Shown: positions 17,935 to 28,181, numbered from the stretch's first letter. The stretch is DNA of 37,268 nucleotides from Clostridia bacterium (GCA_003563985.1 PWSR01000180.1:1-37268), one strand, 5' to 3'. Numbers and translations: made by a program. The notes: generated by a model not told the origin, from the letters alone.

Positions 17935-19997
17935 CAACCGGGAAGTTCACCCCAATCCATGGGTGCGGAAATGAGTTCGTCGATTCGCGCCAAAAGCCCC
18001 AGGCGCAGGGCCTTGAGTTCTTCGTCGGGAACCATGACCATAACAGCATCGAGGAACGCATCCACGGGACCTCGAATCGAAGCGGCGGCAGAGAAGAACC
18101 CCAGGTAATCTCCGCGCGGCAGGGAGTCGGATGCGTTGCTCTCCAGTGACTCCAGGGCAGCGGCGAGTTCCCGTCCCTCTCGACTGGGAAACTCCTCGGA
18201 ATCCAGGGTCTCGAGGGCCTCGCCCCCGGCCCCGAGATTGTGACACCGCCTCCACGCAACCAGCATGTCCTCGGCCTCGGGGCGGTTCAGGAATTCCGAT
18301 ACCTGCCGTACCCGCTCCCAGGCATCGGGTACGCGTTCCGGGCCCCGGGCCAAGACCCCGGACACCACCTCCGGCGCGTACCCCTCGTCGGTCATCATCC
18401 GGGCGAGCCTGCGGGTCAGGAAATCCAGGATCGTCTCCCGCAGGCCCGCATCCTCACCGGCCCCGTGCGCGTCCAGGGCCGGGGTGAGGACATCGTGTAG
18501 TTTCACTTCTTCCAGGGTACCGAGGATCCGGGCGATGGCCGTTGCGGCCCGGCGCATGCCGTAGGGATCCTCCGAGCCCGTCCCCACCAGGGAGGCCCGG
18601 AAACCGCCCACCAGGTGGTCGACCTTATCGATGAGCGAAAGCCACATACCCACGGAGGTTTCCGGCAGTTCCCCCGCGCCGCCCGGTGGTAGGTATTGTT
18701 CGGCCAGGGCGCGGCAAACCGATTCCGGTTCTCCCCACACCCGGGCGTACTCTCCACCCATCCGGCCCTGCAGGTCCGGGAATTCGGATACCATCAGCGT
18801 CACCAGGTCCGCCTTGGCCAGGGTCACGGCCCGTAGCAACTGATCCGCGTCCTCCGACGGTACCAGGCCCGCCTCGACCATCGCCGTTGCCATTTTGAAC
18901 ATCCGATCCGTGCGATCTGCCAGGCTGCCGAGGCCCTCGTGAAAGACCACGGAACCCAGCTCCCGGGCGCAATCCTCGGGGGTGCGGCGCTTATCCTCTT
19001 CCCAGAAGAAACGGGCATCGGCGAGCCGGGAATTCAGGACCAGCTCGTTGCCGGGCCTCACATGGGGCACCATGTCCTCGGTGCCGTTGATCACCGAGAG
19101 GAAGTAGGGGGCCAGGCCACCCGATTCGTCCTCCACGGGGAAGAAGCGCAGGTGGGAGGTCATGGCCGTCTCGATTACGATTCGTGGAACCTCCAGGAAA
19201 TCCTCGGGAATGGAGCCCAGCAAGACGGAGGGATACTCCACGAGGAAAGAGACCTCCCGCAGTAGCTCCGGCGCTATTACCGGTGTCCCCCCGATTCCAT
19301 CCGTCAGGCGGCCACAGGCGTCGACGATCATCCGCGAGCGAACCTCGGGGTCCAGCACCACGCCGGTGCCCTCCACGGCGGCGGTGTATTGCTCCGCCGA
19401 CGCCACTTCGATATCCGCGGGGCGATACCGCGGTCCCAGGCTGCGGCGACCGGAACGGATGCCGGCCAATTCCACCGGTACGACCTGGTCACCCCACAGG
19501 GCCGCCAACCAGCGAACAGGCCGGGCAAAGGCGTGTTCACCGGTGCCCCAGCGCATGGTCCTGGGGAAATTGATGGAGTTGGCGGCGGCGGAGAAGGCGT
19601 CGGCGAGGATCTCGGTGGCCACTCCTCCGGGGTCCCTCTTCAGGGCGTAGACGTACGCCGCCTTCTCGTCCTGGCGGACGACCAAGTCCTCGACGGTCAC
19701 CCCCTGGGAGCGGGCGAATCCCTCGGCGGCCCGCGTCGGCTGGCCATCCTGGAAGGCCACGGATTCCGAGGGACCCCGCACCTCCTCGACGGTTTCTTCG
19801 CCGCGAGGCGGGACGCCGGGGATGTAAACCACCAGGCGACGGGGCGTGGCCCAAACCGTCGGGTCCCGGTGGGGTAGCCCCGCCGCTTCCAGTTCTTCGT
19901 GTATGGCGGATCGAAGGTCATCGACGGCGCCGGGTATGTAACTGGCGGGCAGTTCCGCGGTTCCGATCTCCAGGACGGCGTCCCGTGTCGTCTCCAT
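17934..19997 (-). CDS. glyS: Glycine--tRNA ligase beta subunit
   Basis: LEIGTAELPASYI, FPRTMRWGTGEHAFARPVRWLAALWGDQVVP; downstream of glyQ. Confidence 0.95.
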   Translation of the reverse strand: METTRDAVLEIGTAELPASYIPGAVDDLRSAIHEELEAAGLPHRDPTVWATPRRLVVYIPGVPPRGEETVEEVRGPSESVAFQDGQPTRAAEGFARSQGVTVEDLVVRQDEKAAYVYALKRDPGGVATEILADAFSAAANSINFPRTMRWGTGEHAFARPVRWLAALWGDQVVPVELAGIRSGRRSLGPRYRPADIEVASAEQYTAAVEGTGVVLDPEVRSRMIVDACGRLTDGIGGTPVIAPELLREVSFLVEYPSVLLGSIPEDFLEVPRIVIETAMTSHLRFFPVEDESGGLAPYFLSVINGTEDMVPHVRPGNELVLNSRLADARFFWEEDKRRTPEDCARELGSVVFHEGLGSLADRTDRMFKMATAMVEAGLVPSEDADQLLRAVTLAKADLVTLMVSEFPDLQGRMGGEYARVWGEPESVCRALAEQYLPPGGAGELPETSVGMWLSLIDKVDHLVGGFRASLVGTGSEDPYGMRRAATAIARILGTLEEVKLHDVLTPALDAHGAGEDAGLRETILDFLTRRLARMMTDEGYAPEVVSGVLARGPERVPDAWERVRQVSEFLNRPEAEDMLVAWRRCHNLGAGGEALETLDSEEFPSREGRELAAALESLESNASDSLPRGDYLGFFSAAASIRGPVDAFLDAVMVMVPDEELKALRLGLLARIDELISAPMDWGELPG

Positions 19998-20002
19998 CGG
20001 GA

Positions 20003-20893
20003 TCACCCCACCTCTCCGCAACGGTGGAGAAGCGGAAATCCATCCCGCTCCCGCTGGTCCATGTAGCCCCGCGCGCATTGGCGCGCCAGGTTCCGAACCC
20101 GTCCCATGTAACCCGTCCGTTCCGTGACACTCAACGCACCGCGACTATCCAAGAGGTTGAAGACGTGCGAGCATTTCAGGGTGAGATCGTAGGCGGGGAG
20201 AACCAGCTCTTCGGCGAGGCAGCGTTGCGCCTCCCCCTCGTAGGCGGAAAAACAGTGAAACAGGAAATCGACGTCGGCGACCTCGAAGGAATACTTCGAG
20301 TGCTCGAATTCCGCCCGCCGGAACACTTCCCCGTAGTTCACCCGGCCATTCCAGTCCAGGTCGAATACGTTGCTGGTTCCCTGCAGGAACCCGGTCAGGC
20401 GCTCCAGGCCGTAGGTGAGTTCCACGGCGATGGGTGAGAGTTCCATGCCGCCCATCTGCTGAAAGAAAGTGAACTGCGTCACCTCCATGGCATCGATCCA
20501 AACTTCCCAGCCGAGACCCCACGCCCCCAGGGTCGGGGCCTCCCAGTTATCCTCGACGAATCGAACGTCGTGGCGGGAGAAATCGATTCCCAGGGCCGCC
20601 AGGCTGTCGAGGTAGATCTCCTGTATGTCCTCGGGAGAGGGTTTGATGATGACCTGGTATTGCCAGTGGCGATATAGCCGCACGGGATTCTCCCCGTAGC
20701 GACCGTCCACGGGGCGACGGGAGGGCTCGGTGTAGGCCACGGCCCAGGGTTCGGGCCCGAGGGAGCGGAAGAACGTCGTGGGATGCATGGTTCCCGCGCC
20801 CTTTTCCACGTCGTAGGGTTGTTCCAGGAGGCAACCGTGGTCGCGCCAAAACTCGTTCAGTTTCAGGATGGCGTCCTGAAATGTCAAATGCAT
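20003..20893 (-). CDS. glyQ: Glycine--tRNA ligase alpha subunit
   Basis: [47 protein letters not shown]. Confidence 0.97.
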   Translation of the reverse strand: MHLTFQDAILKLNEFWRDHGCLLEQPYDVEKGAGTMHPTTFFRSLGPEPWAVAYTEPSRRPVDGRYGENPVRLYRHWQYQVIIKPSPEDIQEIYLDSLAALGIDFSRHDVRFVEDNWEAPTLGAWGLGWEVWIDAMEVTQFTFFQQMGGMELSPIAVELTYGLERLTGFLQGTSNVFDLDWNGRVNYGEVFRRAEFEHSKYSFEVADVDFLFHCFSAYEGEAQRCLAEELVLPAYDLTLKCSHVFNLLDSRGALSVTERTGYMGRVRNLARQCARGYMDQRERDGFPLLHRCGEVG

Positions 20894-20974
20894 GGAGATA
20901 TCACCCTTCGGCTCTCGGTATGGGAAGGTGGTGCGGCCGGTGCGTTCACAGTCCGACCGCGACCCCACGAATTC

Positions 20975-21400
20975 TCATTCGCACGCTTCATCGCCCGTCT
21001 CGGGGGTGCAATCCTCGGTGAACTCGGTGACGGGACCTCTCTCCACGACGATGGTGCACTCCGTTACCATCGCCGCGATGGCCCCCAGGGCGGCCAGGGT
21101 CGGGAGCAGCAGGGCGCCCAACGCCCCCACGGTGACGGGAAATTCCAATAGGGTCTTGTCGTTATGCCGAACCTTCACCCTTCGCACGTTGCCCTCGTGA
21201 ATCAGTTCGCGGACCTTTTCCACCAGTTCGTTTCCACTGACCTGGATCCGCTCGGCCCAGCGCCGTCCTTCGAACTTCTCTTCCAGGAAGATCAAGGCTT
21301 CCACCAGGTCACCGTCCGCCCCGTCCAGGGCCTCCCGCGCTTCCCGATAGGTCACTCCCGTTCGATTCCTGATCTCGTCGATCTTCTCGAGATACTCCAT
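20975..21400 (-). CDS. UBA-like/DUF4342-type protein
   Basis: MEYLEKIDEIRNRTGVTYREAREALDGADGDLVEALIFLEE (UBA/TS-N-like) then ELIHEGNVRRVKVRHNDKTLLEFPVTVGALGALLLPTLAALGAI; SD GGAGGG before ATG at 21400. Confidence 0.75.
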   Translation of the reverse strand: MEYLEKIDEIRNRTGVTYREAREALDGADGDLVEALIFLEEKFEGRRWAERIQVSGNELVEKVRELIHEGNVRRVKVRHNDKTLLEFPVTVGALGALLLPTLAALGAIAAMVTECTIVVERGPVTEFTEDCTPETGDEACE

Positions 21401-21441
21401 TGCAAATCCCTCCGAATCCAAGTACATCCGGCCTCGCCAGT

Positions 21442-22179
21442 CTAAGCTAGTATATCGAGAAAACGTCGGGAATTCACCGACCGCCCGAGGTGGTACTCGA
21501 GGTAGTCCAGCAGCAAATTCCGCAGCTGCACCAGGGCCCCGGGGGACGGAGACAGATCCGGTACGTCCCGGGGATGCAGATCCCGCAGCCGCCGGGCCAG
21601 GCTCACCATCTCGGCGGTCATATTGTGTCCGGGGGGCGGCCCCGGCGGACATCCGGGGCAGGAGATGGAGCCGTCCTCGAAGGAAAGGAAGCCACCGTCG
21701 ATGGGCCCCCCGCACCCCCGGCAGGCATCCAGCAGGGGAAATAGGCCCGCGACCTTGGTGGATCGAACGAGGAAAAACGCCATTACCAGGTCGGGATCCG
21801 CGACCTCCAGCAGGCGGAACGCGGTGACCACCAGGAGGTACAGGGCCCGGTCTGCCTCGCCCTCCTGGGCCAACCGCCCCACGATCTCCGCGATGCAAAA
21901 GGAGTGGGCAATGGTGCCGGGATCTTCCCGCAGGCACCTGTGGGCATCGAGAACTTCTCCCCCGCGCAAACCGTCGAGGCTCTTGCCACGCCACGCGTCC
22001 AGGCGTACCCGGGAAAAGGGAAGGGCCAGGGCCGCCAGGCGGCTGCCCGTGGAACGGCCCCCGCGAACCGAGAGCCGCACCAGGCCGCGATCCGGGGTCA
22101 ATACCGTGAGAACCCGATCCTTTTCCCCCAGGGGCTTGCTAAATAGAATGATGCCTTCGATTCGGTACCCGGCGGTCAT
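21442..22179 (-). CDS. recO: DNA repair protein RecO
   Basis: YRIEGIILFSKPLGEKDRVLTVLTPDRGLVRLSVRGGR, Zn motif CRGCGG...CPGC, between era and glyQ. Confidence 0.92.
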   Translation of the reverse strand: MTAGYRIEGIILFSKPLGEKDRVLTVLTPDRGLVRLSVRGGRSTGSRLAALALPFSRVRLDAWRGKSLDGLRGGEVLDAHRCLREDPGTIAHSFCIAEIVGRLAQEGEADRALYLLVVTAFRLLEVADPDLVMAFFLVRSTKVAGLFPLLDACRGCGGPIDGGFLSFEDGSISCPGCPPGPPPGHNMTAEMVSLARRLRDLHPRDVPDLSPSPGALVQLRNLLLDYLEYHLGRSVNSRRFLDILA

Positions 22180-23108
22180 CAGGATCGCCGGGGATCGTCC
22201 GAGAGACCCAGCTCACCTAGCAACCCGGGGTCGTCCCGCCATCCCTTCTCTACGCGAACGAACAGATCGAGATAGATGCGGATACCCAGAAGATCTTCCG
22301 CTTCCAGCCTCGCGGCCTCTCCGATCTTCTTGATCATGCTGCCGCCGCGCCCGATGAGAATGGATTTCTGCGATCCCCGCTCGACCACGATATCCGCCGC
22401 GATATACAGCAGGGGACCCGGGCGTTCTTCGATCTCCCGCACCGTCACCGCGACCGCGTGGGGCACTTCTTCCCTCGTCATGAGGAGGATCTTCTCCCGC
22501 ACCAACTCGCCGGCCAAAAACCCCGTCGACCGGTCCGTGAAAGCGTCCTCGGGAAAATACCGGGGCCCGCCGGGGGGGATCAGCGCCAGGATCTCGTCCA
22601 TGAGGGTATCGAGGTTCCAACCGTTTAGGGCGGAAACGGGAATGACCGCGGTGAACTCGCCCAGTCTCGCGTACTCCGCGATCCGCGCTTCCCTCTCGTG
22701 CGCGGGAATCAGGTCGATCTTGTTGATGACCAGGATCGTCGGCGCCCCGGAGGCGACTGTTATCTTGGCGGCGCGACTGTCTCCGCGCCCCGCCTCGGGT
22801 CGCGAACCGTCGACCAGCAGGAGCACGGCGTCCACATCGGCCACGGCACCCCGGGCACCCCGCATCATCGCGTCTCCCAACCGATCCTTCGGCTCGTGGA
22901 TTCCCGGCGTGTCCAGGAAAACGAGCTGGAGATCGGGACGGTGGAGCACCCCCATGATTCGATGCCGCGTGGTCTGCGGTTTCGGAGAAACGATACTTAC
23001 TTTTGTACCCACCAGGGCGTTCACCAGCGTGGATTTACCGACGTTGGCGAATCCCATCACCGCTATGAAACCGGAGCGAAACTCCGTCGATTCCTCTGTT
23101 GGCGTCAC
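22179..23108 (-). CDS. era: GTPase Era
   Basis: GFANVGKSTLVNALVGTKVSIVSPKPQTTRHRIMGV, FLDTPGIHEPKDRLG, NKIDL, KH domain ILIGRGGSMIKKIGEAAR. Confidence 0.97.
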   Translation of the reverse strand: MTPTEESTEFRSGFIAVMGFANVGKSTLVNALVGTKVSIVSPKPQTTRHRIMGVLHRPDLQLVFLDTPGIHEPKDRLGDAMMRGARGAVADVDAVLLLVDGSRPEAGRGDSRAAKITVASGAPTILVINKIDLIPAHEREARIAEYARLGEFTAVIPVSALNGWNLDTLMDEILALIPPGGPRYFPEDAFTDRSTGFLAGELVREKILLMTREEVPHAVAVTVREIEERPGPLLYIAADIVVERGSQKSILIGRGGSMIKKIGEAARLEAEDLLGIRIYLDLFVRVEKGWRDDPGLLGELGLSDDPRRS

Positions 23109-24274
23109 GGTTGCAACCCCTCCACCTCTACCCCCGTATCCAGGGGTAAGAACGCGATCCAGGTCTTTCCCGGGGTGAGGCGAACGTCCCCGCCGCGGGG
23201 ACCACTCAGGGAGAAACCATCCTCCCCCGACCAGAGCCCGGAGTAACCCCGGCCCCCGGTGATGATGAGGGCCTCCCCGGACCCCTTGGTATCTATATCC
23301 AGGCGCCCGTACCGGTCCCCGGGAATCGGCTTCGTCGCGGCCCAGAGGATCACGACGTTTTCAAACCCCAATTGCTCCCCCGTCTCCCGGTCGGCGTGGG
23401 GTTCCCCTCCGAGGAAACGCAGGTAGCGATCGCTCTCCTCGTCGTATTGGTACGACGTACTGTAGCTTTCGTAACCCGGGGGGAACTTGACCGTCAGCCC
23501 CGTCATCTCCTGGCCGGACTGCCCGGATATTCCCGGCTCCTCGCGTCGACCCGGGTAGACCCAGGGCGGGTTGGGCACCTCCGCCCGTTCCAGCCCCCGC
23601 GAGTCGACCTGGACCCGGTTCTCGGGGATGCGCGTAAACAGGGTGTGTTCGTAGGGCACGCCGGGGGAGGGTTGGCGGAAGAAATTCCCCCGCCCGCGGA
23701 GATCGTCCAGGCTCCCCAGGCTGCTCTCGGCGATCTGGCGGAGGGCCTGGGGACTACCGCCACAATGGACCAGCAGCGCATCCAGGGCCGTCGCGAGATC
23801 GACGAAATAGTGGCGGGCGCTTCGAACCGGGCCCACCACCTCCGGATCCTCACCCAGGAACATCGCGATAAAACGCGTTGCCCCTCCCTCTACCAGCAAT
23901 TCGAAGAGCACATCCGCCTCTGCCAGGCCGATGTGGGGCCGGGCCCGGGGTGAGTTATCGATGGCCACGGCGAGGATGCGGCGGGCAACCAGTTCTTCGG
24001 GATGCCACAACCCCGTGAGCGGATTGAGGATCTCTCCCTCGGCCGGACCCCCTTCCTCGGGCTCTTCCTCCTCCTCTCCCCCTTCATCCTCCACCTCGGG
24101 TTCCATCGGCTCGGGGGCCGGTGGCTCCTCCGTCGGTGGCTCTTCCTCCTCCGCGGAACCGCAAGCAAGGGCTCCGCCGAACACGAGGATGAGGATCACC
24201 AATATAGCTATCAGGGTCCTTGGGAACGCGGTCTGCCCGCGCCATCGCAGGTTGGAAGCCTTCAGTTCATTCAC
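23105..24274 (-). CDS. DUF3048-family (YerB-like) lipoprotein
   Basis: Signal peptide ending in lipobox GALAC, acidic linker, then NPLTGL...RRILAVAIDNSPRARPHIGLAEADVLFELLVEGGATRFIAMF...VGPVRSARHYF; GTG start at 24274. Confidence 0.85.
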   Translation of the reverse strand: MNELKASNLRWRGQTAFPRTLIAILVILILVFGGALACGSAEEEEPPTEEPPAPEPMEPEVEDEGGEEEEEPEEGGPAEGEILNPLTGLWHPEELVARRILAVAIDNSPRARPHIGLAEADVLFELLVEGGATRFIAMFLGEDPEVVGPVRSARHYFVDLATALDALLVHCGGSPQALRQIAESSLGSLDDLRGRGNFFRQPSPGVPYEHTLFTRIPENRVQVDSRGLERAEVPNPPWVYPGRREEPGISGQSGQEMTGLTVKFPPGYESYSTSYQYDEESDRYLRFLGGEPHADRETGEQLGFENVVILWAATKPIPGDRYGRLDIDTKGSGEALIITGGRGYSGLWSGEDGFSLSGPRGGDVRLTPGKTWIAFLPLDTGVEVEGLQP

Positions 24275-24791
24275 CCTCTCTCCCTCGATTCCCGCCCTCA
24301 TCGCCCGCCATGAGAACGTGCTCCATGGCATCGGCGACGAGGCCGTGCATCTCTTCGAGGGATTCCTCGTCGGGATGATCCCATCCCAACAGGTGCAACG
24401 TACCATGACACGCGAGAAAGACCAATTCGTGCAGCCCGGAGACGCACCGATCTCGCGCCGAATCCTCGGCCACGGGTACGGCGATCACCACATCCCCCAG
24501 GGATTGCGGGGGAGCCGGACAAGCCACGTCGAAGCCGTCGTCCGCCCCCCACATCGGAAACGCCAGGACGTCCGTGGGCGCGTCCTTTCCGCGATAACGG
24601 GCGTTGAGATCTCGAATCTCGGCCTCCCCGACCAGGGAAATGGCCACCGAGGTCTCCACCGGTGGACGTCCGGAAGGACTGTCCACGGCCACCCGGGCGT
24701 ACAGCCGGCGAAGTACGCGTCGGAGCACCGGAAACGCGATCGACTCCACACCGATGTCAGGATTGTGCGCGATCTCCGGTCTCATTCTCAC
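24267..24791 (-). CDS. ybeY: rRNA maturation endoribonuclease YbeY
   Basis: HGTLHLLGWDH metal-binding motif, LNARYRGKDAPTDVLAFP. Confidence 0.95.
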   Translation of the reverse strand: MRMRPEIAHNPDIGVESIAFPVLRRVLRRLYARVAVDSPSGRPPVETSVAISLVGEAEIRDLNARYRGKDAPTDVLAFPMWGADDGFDVACPAPPQSLGDVVIAVPVAEDSARDRCVSGLHELVFLACHGTLHLLGWDHPDEESLEEMHGLVADAMEHVLMAGDEGGNRGREGE

Positions 24792-27006
24792 CGTCGGATC
24801 CCTCCTCCCCTTCTTTCTTCATCGCCTTGATCACGGATTCGGGGTATTCAAGCCGGCGATGGAAGGCGCCCGAAAGCACCTGGGAGAACACTTCTCCCAC
24901 TCGATCCAGGTCCCGGAGCGTAAGATCGCATCGATCCAGTTGCCCGTCCTCGAGCCGAGCGTGGATCAGATCCCGCACCACCGCCCGCACGCGATCCGGG
25001 GTCGGCCGTGACAGCGATCGAACCGTGGCCTCCACGGCGTCGGCCAACATGACGACGGCCGTTTCCTTGCTCTGGGGCCGGGGACCGGGATAACGGAACC
25101 CGTCTTCGGGCACGTCCCCGTCCGACAACTCCTTCGCCCGGGAGTAGAAATACCCGGTGAGGGTGGTTCCGTGGTGGGTGGCGATGAAGTCGGTTACGGG
25201 TTCGGGCATGCCTGCCTCGTCCGCCATGTCGACGCCATCCTTGACATGCGAGATGACGATGAGGGCGCTGAGGTTGGGCGACAACTTGTCGTGGGGATTC
25301 TCCCCTCCGAATTGATTCTCGACGAAGAAGTAGGGACGTCGTGCCTTGCCGACATCGTGGAAGTAGGCCCCGACCCGGGCCAGGACCGGATCCCCTCCCA
25401 CTGCCTCGGAGGCAGCCTCCGCCATGTTCGCCACCATGAGGCTGTGATGATAGGTCCCCGGCGCTTCCTCCAGCAAGCGACGGAGCAGGGGCTGTGTCGG
25501 GCTGGCCAGCTCCACCAGTTTCACCGGGGTAATGATGCCGAACAACGTCTCCAGGAAGGGCAGCGTCCCGATGGCGATCACCGCCGATAGGAGGCCGTTG
25601 CCACCGCTCCAGAGGAGGTTGCGCCAGAGCATCGAATCGCGGATGGTGGCGCCCCCGGTATAGAAAGCATAGGTGGCCAGCACCAGCATTCCGGCGATCG
25701 AGGCCAGGAAACCGGCCCGCATCAGGTCATTGCGGTCTTCGATGCGACTGGCGGCGAGGGCGGCGGCAATGGCTCCGACCAGGCCCACGAGCACCACCTT
25801 TACATCGGCCCCGGAGATCAGGAACAGGCTCATCGACATTAATAGCCCCATGAAAACCGCCGTATTGGAATCTATGAGTACGGCCAGGAGGATCGTTCCC
25901 GCGGCCAGGGGCACCAGGAAGGGTGATACCGCCATGGTCAACCTGGCGACGAAAAGGGTCACCAGGAACACGAGGCCGACTAGGACCAACCTGGACTCCG
26001 AAGTGAGTATCCCGGGTTGCAGGCGCCCCAAGTAGGCACCCGCCAGGACGATGAGGACCAGGGCGTAGGCTCCAGAGGACAGGTAGATGCGCCACGGTCG
26101 ATCGTCGGCCAACAGGCCCGCGTCGCGGAGTCGGACCATGTCCTCGGAACTGATCACTTCGCCGTCCGCCACCAACACCTGTCCGCGCAGGATGATCTCC
26201 GGATCGACGGCCTCGGCGGCCGCACGCCTCCGGTTCTCCGTCTCCTCGGCACTGTAAAGCAGGTTGGGCACCAGGAGGGAGGAGGTCATGTCGCCGACGA
26301 AGGTCGCCAGTCCATCCGGCAACTCGGACCGATCAAAGGCCTCCTGGATCTGGTCGCGGAAGGCGTCGAGCCCCCCGGATTTGACGCCCTGGGAGAAGAA
26401 AAACGAGAGCAAACTTTCCGCCTGGGATTCGGCGGCGTCGATCTCCGCGTCCTCCGCCTCCAGGATCGTCTCGATATCCGCGGCGGTTACGGTGCCGGGA
26501 ACCAGGTTCTCCAATCGCCGCGCTGCGCTGTGGAGGTCGGGGCGTTCCATCCCATCCGCGGATTCGCCGTCGACCAGATCTTCCAGTTCCGCGAGGGATA
26601 CATCGCCTCGCAGTTGGCGGATTTCCGAGAAGATCACCGCCAACTGGCTCAGCACTTCATCGCCCACGGTGGGATCCTGCTCGTAGACCCCGGGCACCTC
26701 GGCCATTGCCTCGGCCTGGAGCCGCTCTGTGGCGGGTCGATCGACGAATTCCAAGGGCGCCTTGATATTCCGGGGTGCGGGCTCTCCCACCGTCACGTCC
26801 AGGCGCTGGGGAAGGGCACTACTGGCAAATAGGAGCGCCAGCAACACGGTGAAGAGAATCCCCCACAGCGCGCGACGAACGCGGGATCCCTCCCGCAGGG
26901 GCGCGCGGAAAAAGGACCTGGCGGATGCCGCCAGATCGATGCCGCGCCTTCGCCCGGGACGTCCGGGCCGGGTTCGCCTATCCCGATTACCCTTCGCGTT
27001 CAGCAT
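24757..27006 (-). CDS. pgpH: 7TM-HD family cyclic-di-AMP phosphodiesterase (PgpH/YqfF type)
   Basis: Signal/TM N-terminus, 7TM region, HD domain APGTYHHSLMVANMAEAASEAV...GAYFHDVGKARRPYFFVENQ. Confidence 0.92.
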   Translation of the reverse strand: MLNAKGNRDRRTRPGRPGRRRGIDLAASARSFFRAPLREGSRVRRALWGILFTVLLALLFASSALPQRLDVTVGEPAPRNIKAPLEFVDRPATERLQAEAMAEVPGVYEQDPTVGDEVLSQLAVIFSEIRQLRGDVSLAELEDLVDGESADGMERPDLHSAARRLENLVPGTVTAADIETILEAEDAEIDAAESQAESLLSFFFSQGVKSGGLDAFRDQIQEAFDRSELPDGLATFVGDMTSSLLVPNLLYSAEETENRRRAAAEAVDPEIILRGQVLVADGEVISSEDMVRLRDAGLLADDRPWRIYLSSGAYALVLIVLAGAYLGRLQPGILTSESRLVLVGLVFLVTLFVARLTMAVSPFLVPLAAGTILLAVLIDSNTAVFMGLLMSMSLFLISGADVKVVLVGLVGAIAAALAASRIEDRNDLMRAGFLASIAGMLVLATYAFYTGGATIRDSMLWRNLLWSGGNGLLSAVIAIGTLPFLETLFGIITPVKLVELASPTQPLLRRLLEEAPGTYHHSLMVANMAEAASEAVGGDPVLARVGAYFHDVGKARRPYFFVENQFGGENPHDKLSPNLSALIVISHVKDGVDMADEAGMPEPVTDFIATHHGTTLTGYFYSRAKELSDGDVPEDGFRYPGPRPQSKETAVVMLADAVEATVRSLSRPTPDRVRAVVRDLIHARLEDGQLDRCDLTLRDLDRVGEVFSQVLSGAFHRRLEYPESVIKAMKKEGEEGSDGENETGDRAQS

Positions 27007-27985
27007 ATCGCTCGTACGCCCTGATGATCTGCGTGACCAGGGGATGTCGGACGACATCCGCCTCGGTCAAGTAAACGAACTCGATTCCCTTGATATCGAG
27101 AAGAATATTCTGAACCTGCACCAGGCCGCTGGATCCCCTTTCCAGGTCGATCTGGGTGACATCGCCGGTAACGACCACCCGGGATCCGAATCCCTGCCGG
27201 GTCAAGAACATCTTCATCTGCTCGGGCGTCGCGTTTTGCGCCTCGTCCAAGATGATGAAGGAATCGTCCAGGGTTCTCCCCCGCATGAAGGCCAGGGGGG
27301 CCACCTCGATGACCCCGCGACCCATTTCCTTCTCAAAACGGTTCACACCCAGGATCTCGTACAGGGCATCGTACAGCGGACGCAGGTAGGGATCAACCTT
27401 TTCCTGCAGGTCGCCCGGCAGGAACCCGAGATGTTCGCCGGCCTCGACGGCCGGGCGCGTGAGAATGATGCGATTGACGAGACCTGCCTTCAGGGCCGCG
27501 TTGGCCTGGGCCATGGCGAGATAGGTCTTTCCGGTTCCGGCCGGGCCGATTCCGAACACGATGGGATTGGCCCGCATGGCCTTCAAGTATTCCTTTTGCC
27601 CGCGGGTCTTCGGCGTAATGCGTCGTCCGCGGGCCGTGGTTATGATCGTGTCGTCGTATATGTCGTCCAGGGGTTCTTCATCGCCGGCGGCGGTCAACTC
27701 CATGGCATGCAAGACCACCTGGTCCGTGATCTCGTTACCCGATCGTAGCGTCGAAAGAAGCCGTTCGAGCAGGCGAGTCACCCGGCCCACGTCGTCCGGC
27801 GGACCCACGATGACCAGCTCGTTGCCGCGGCTGACGAAGCGAACGGGGAACTGCTCTTCGATGGCGTTGAGATTGCGATCGCCCTGGCCGAAGAGACGCA
27901 CCGCGTCGGCGTTGTCATCCACCCGGAACGTAGCCCGTATTACCTTTTCTGCATTCGGGGTCGCGTCCGTCAACTGGTTCAACAT
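26987..27985 (-). CDS. phoH: PhoH-like ATPase
   Basis: VFGIGPAGTGKTYLAMAQANAAL, RIILTRPAVEAGEHLGFLPGD, SFIILDEAQNATPEQMKMFLTRQGFGSRVVVTGD; ATG at 27985. Confidence 0.95.
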   Translation of the reverse strand: MLNQLTDATPNAEKVIRATFRVDDNADAVRLFGQGDRNLNAIEEQFPVRFVSRGNELVIVGPPDDVGRVTRLLERLLSTLRSGNEITDQVVLHAMELTAAGDEEPLDDIYDDTIITTARGRRITPKTRGQKEYLKAMRANPIVFGIGPAGTGKTYLAMAQANAALKAGLVNRIILTRPAVEAGEHLGFLPGDLQEKVDPYLRPLYDALYEILGVNRFEKEMGRGVIEVAPLAFMRGRTLDDSFIILDEAQNATPEQMKMFLTRQGFGSRVVVTGDVTQIDLERGSSGLVQVQNILLDIKGIEFVYLTEADVVRHPLVTQIIRAYERYAEREG

Positions 27986-28152
27986 CACTCCCGTTCCGTA
28001 TCCTGGCGCCACGTCGTCGCGAGCCACCGATCCTTTACCCGGGAAAACCCGGCACCGGTACCCATGTCGGGCCGGCCGGGAGTTCGCCCGGGGAATCGGC
28101 TGTCCATATCCCGTATCCGTCCCACCCGGGTCCCGCCGGGGTAGGAGATGAC

Positions 28153-28181
28153 ATTGTACCTTCATTGCGAAGGATGGACAA
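28153..28181 (-). promoter_or_regulatory. Candidate sigma-A promoter upstream of phoH
   Basis: Minus strand TTGTCC-N17-TACAAT (-35 at 28176-28181, -10 at 28153-28158), about 170 nt upstream of phoH. Confidence 0.55.
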
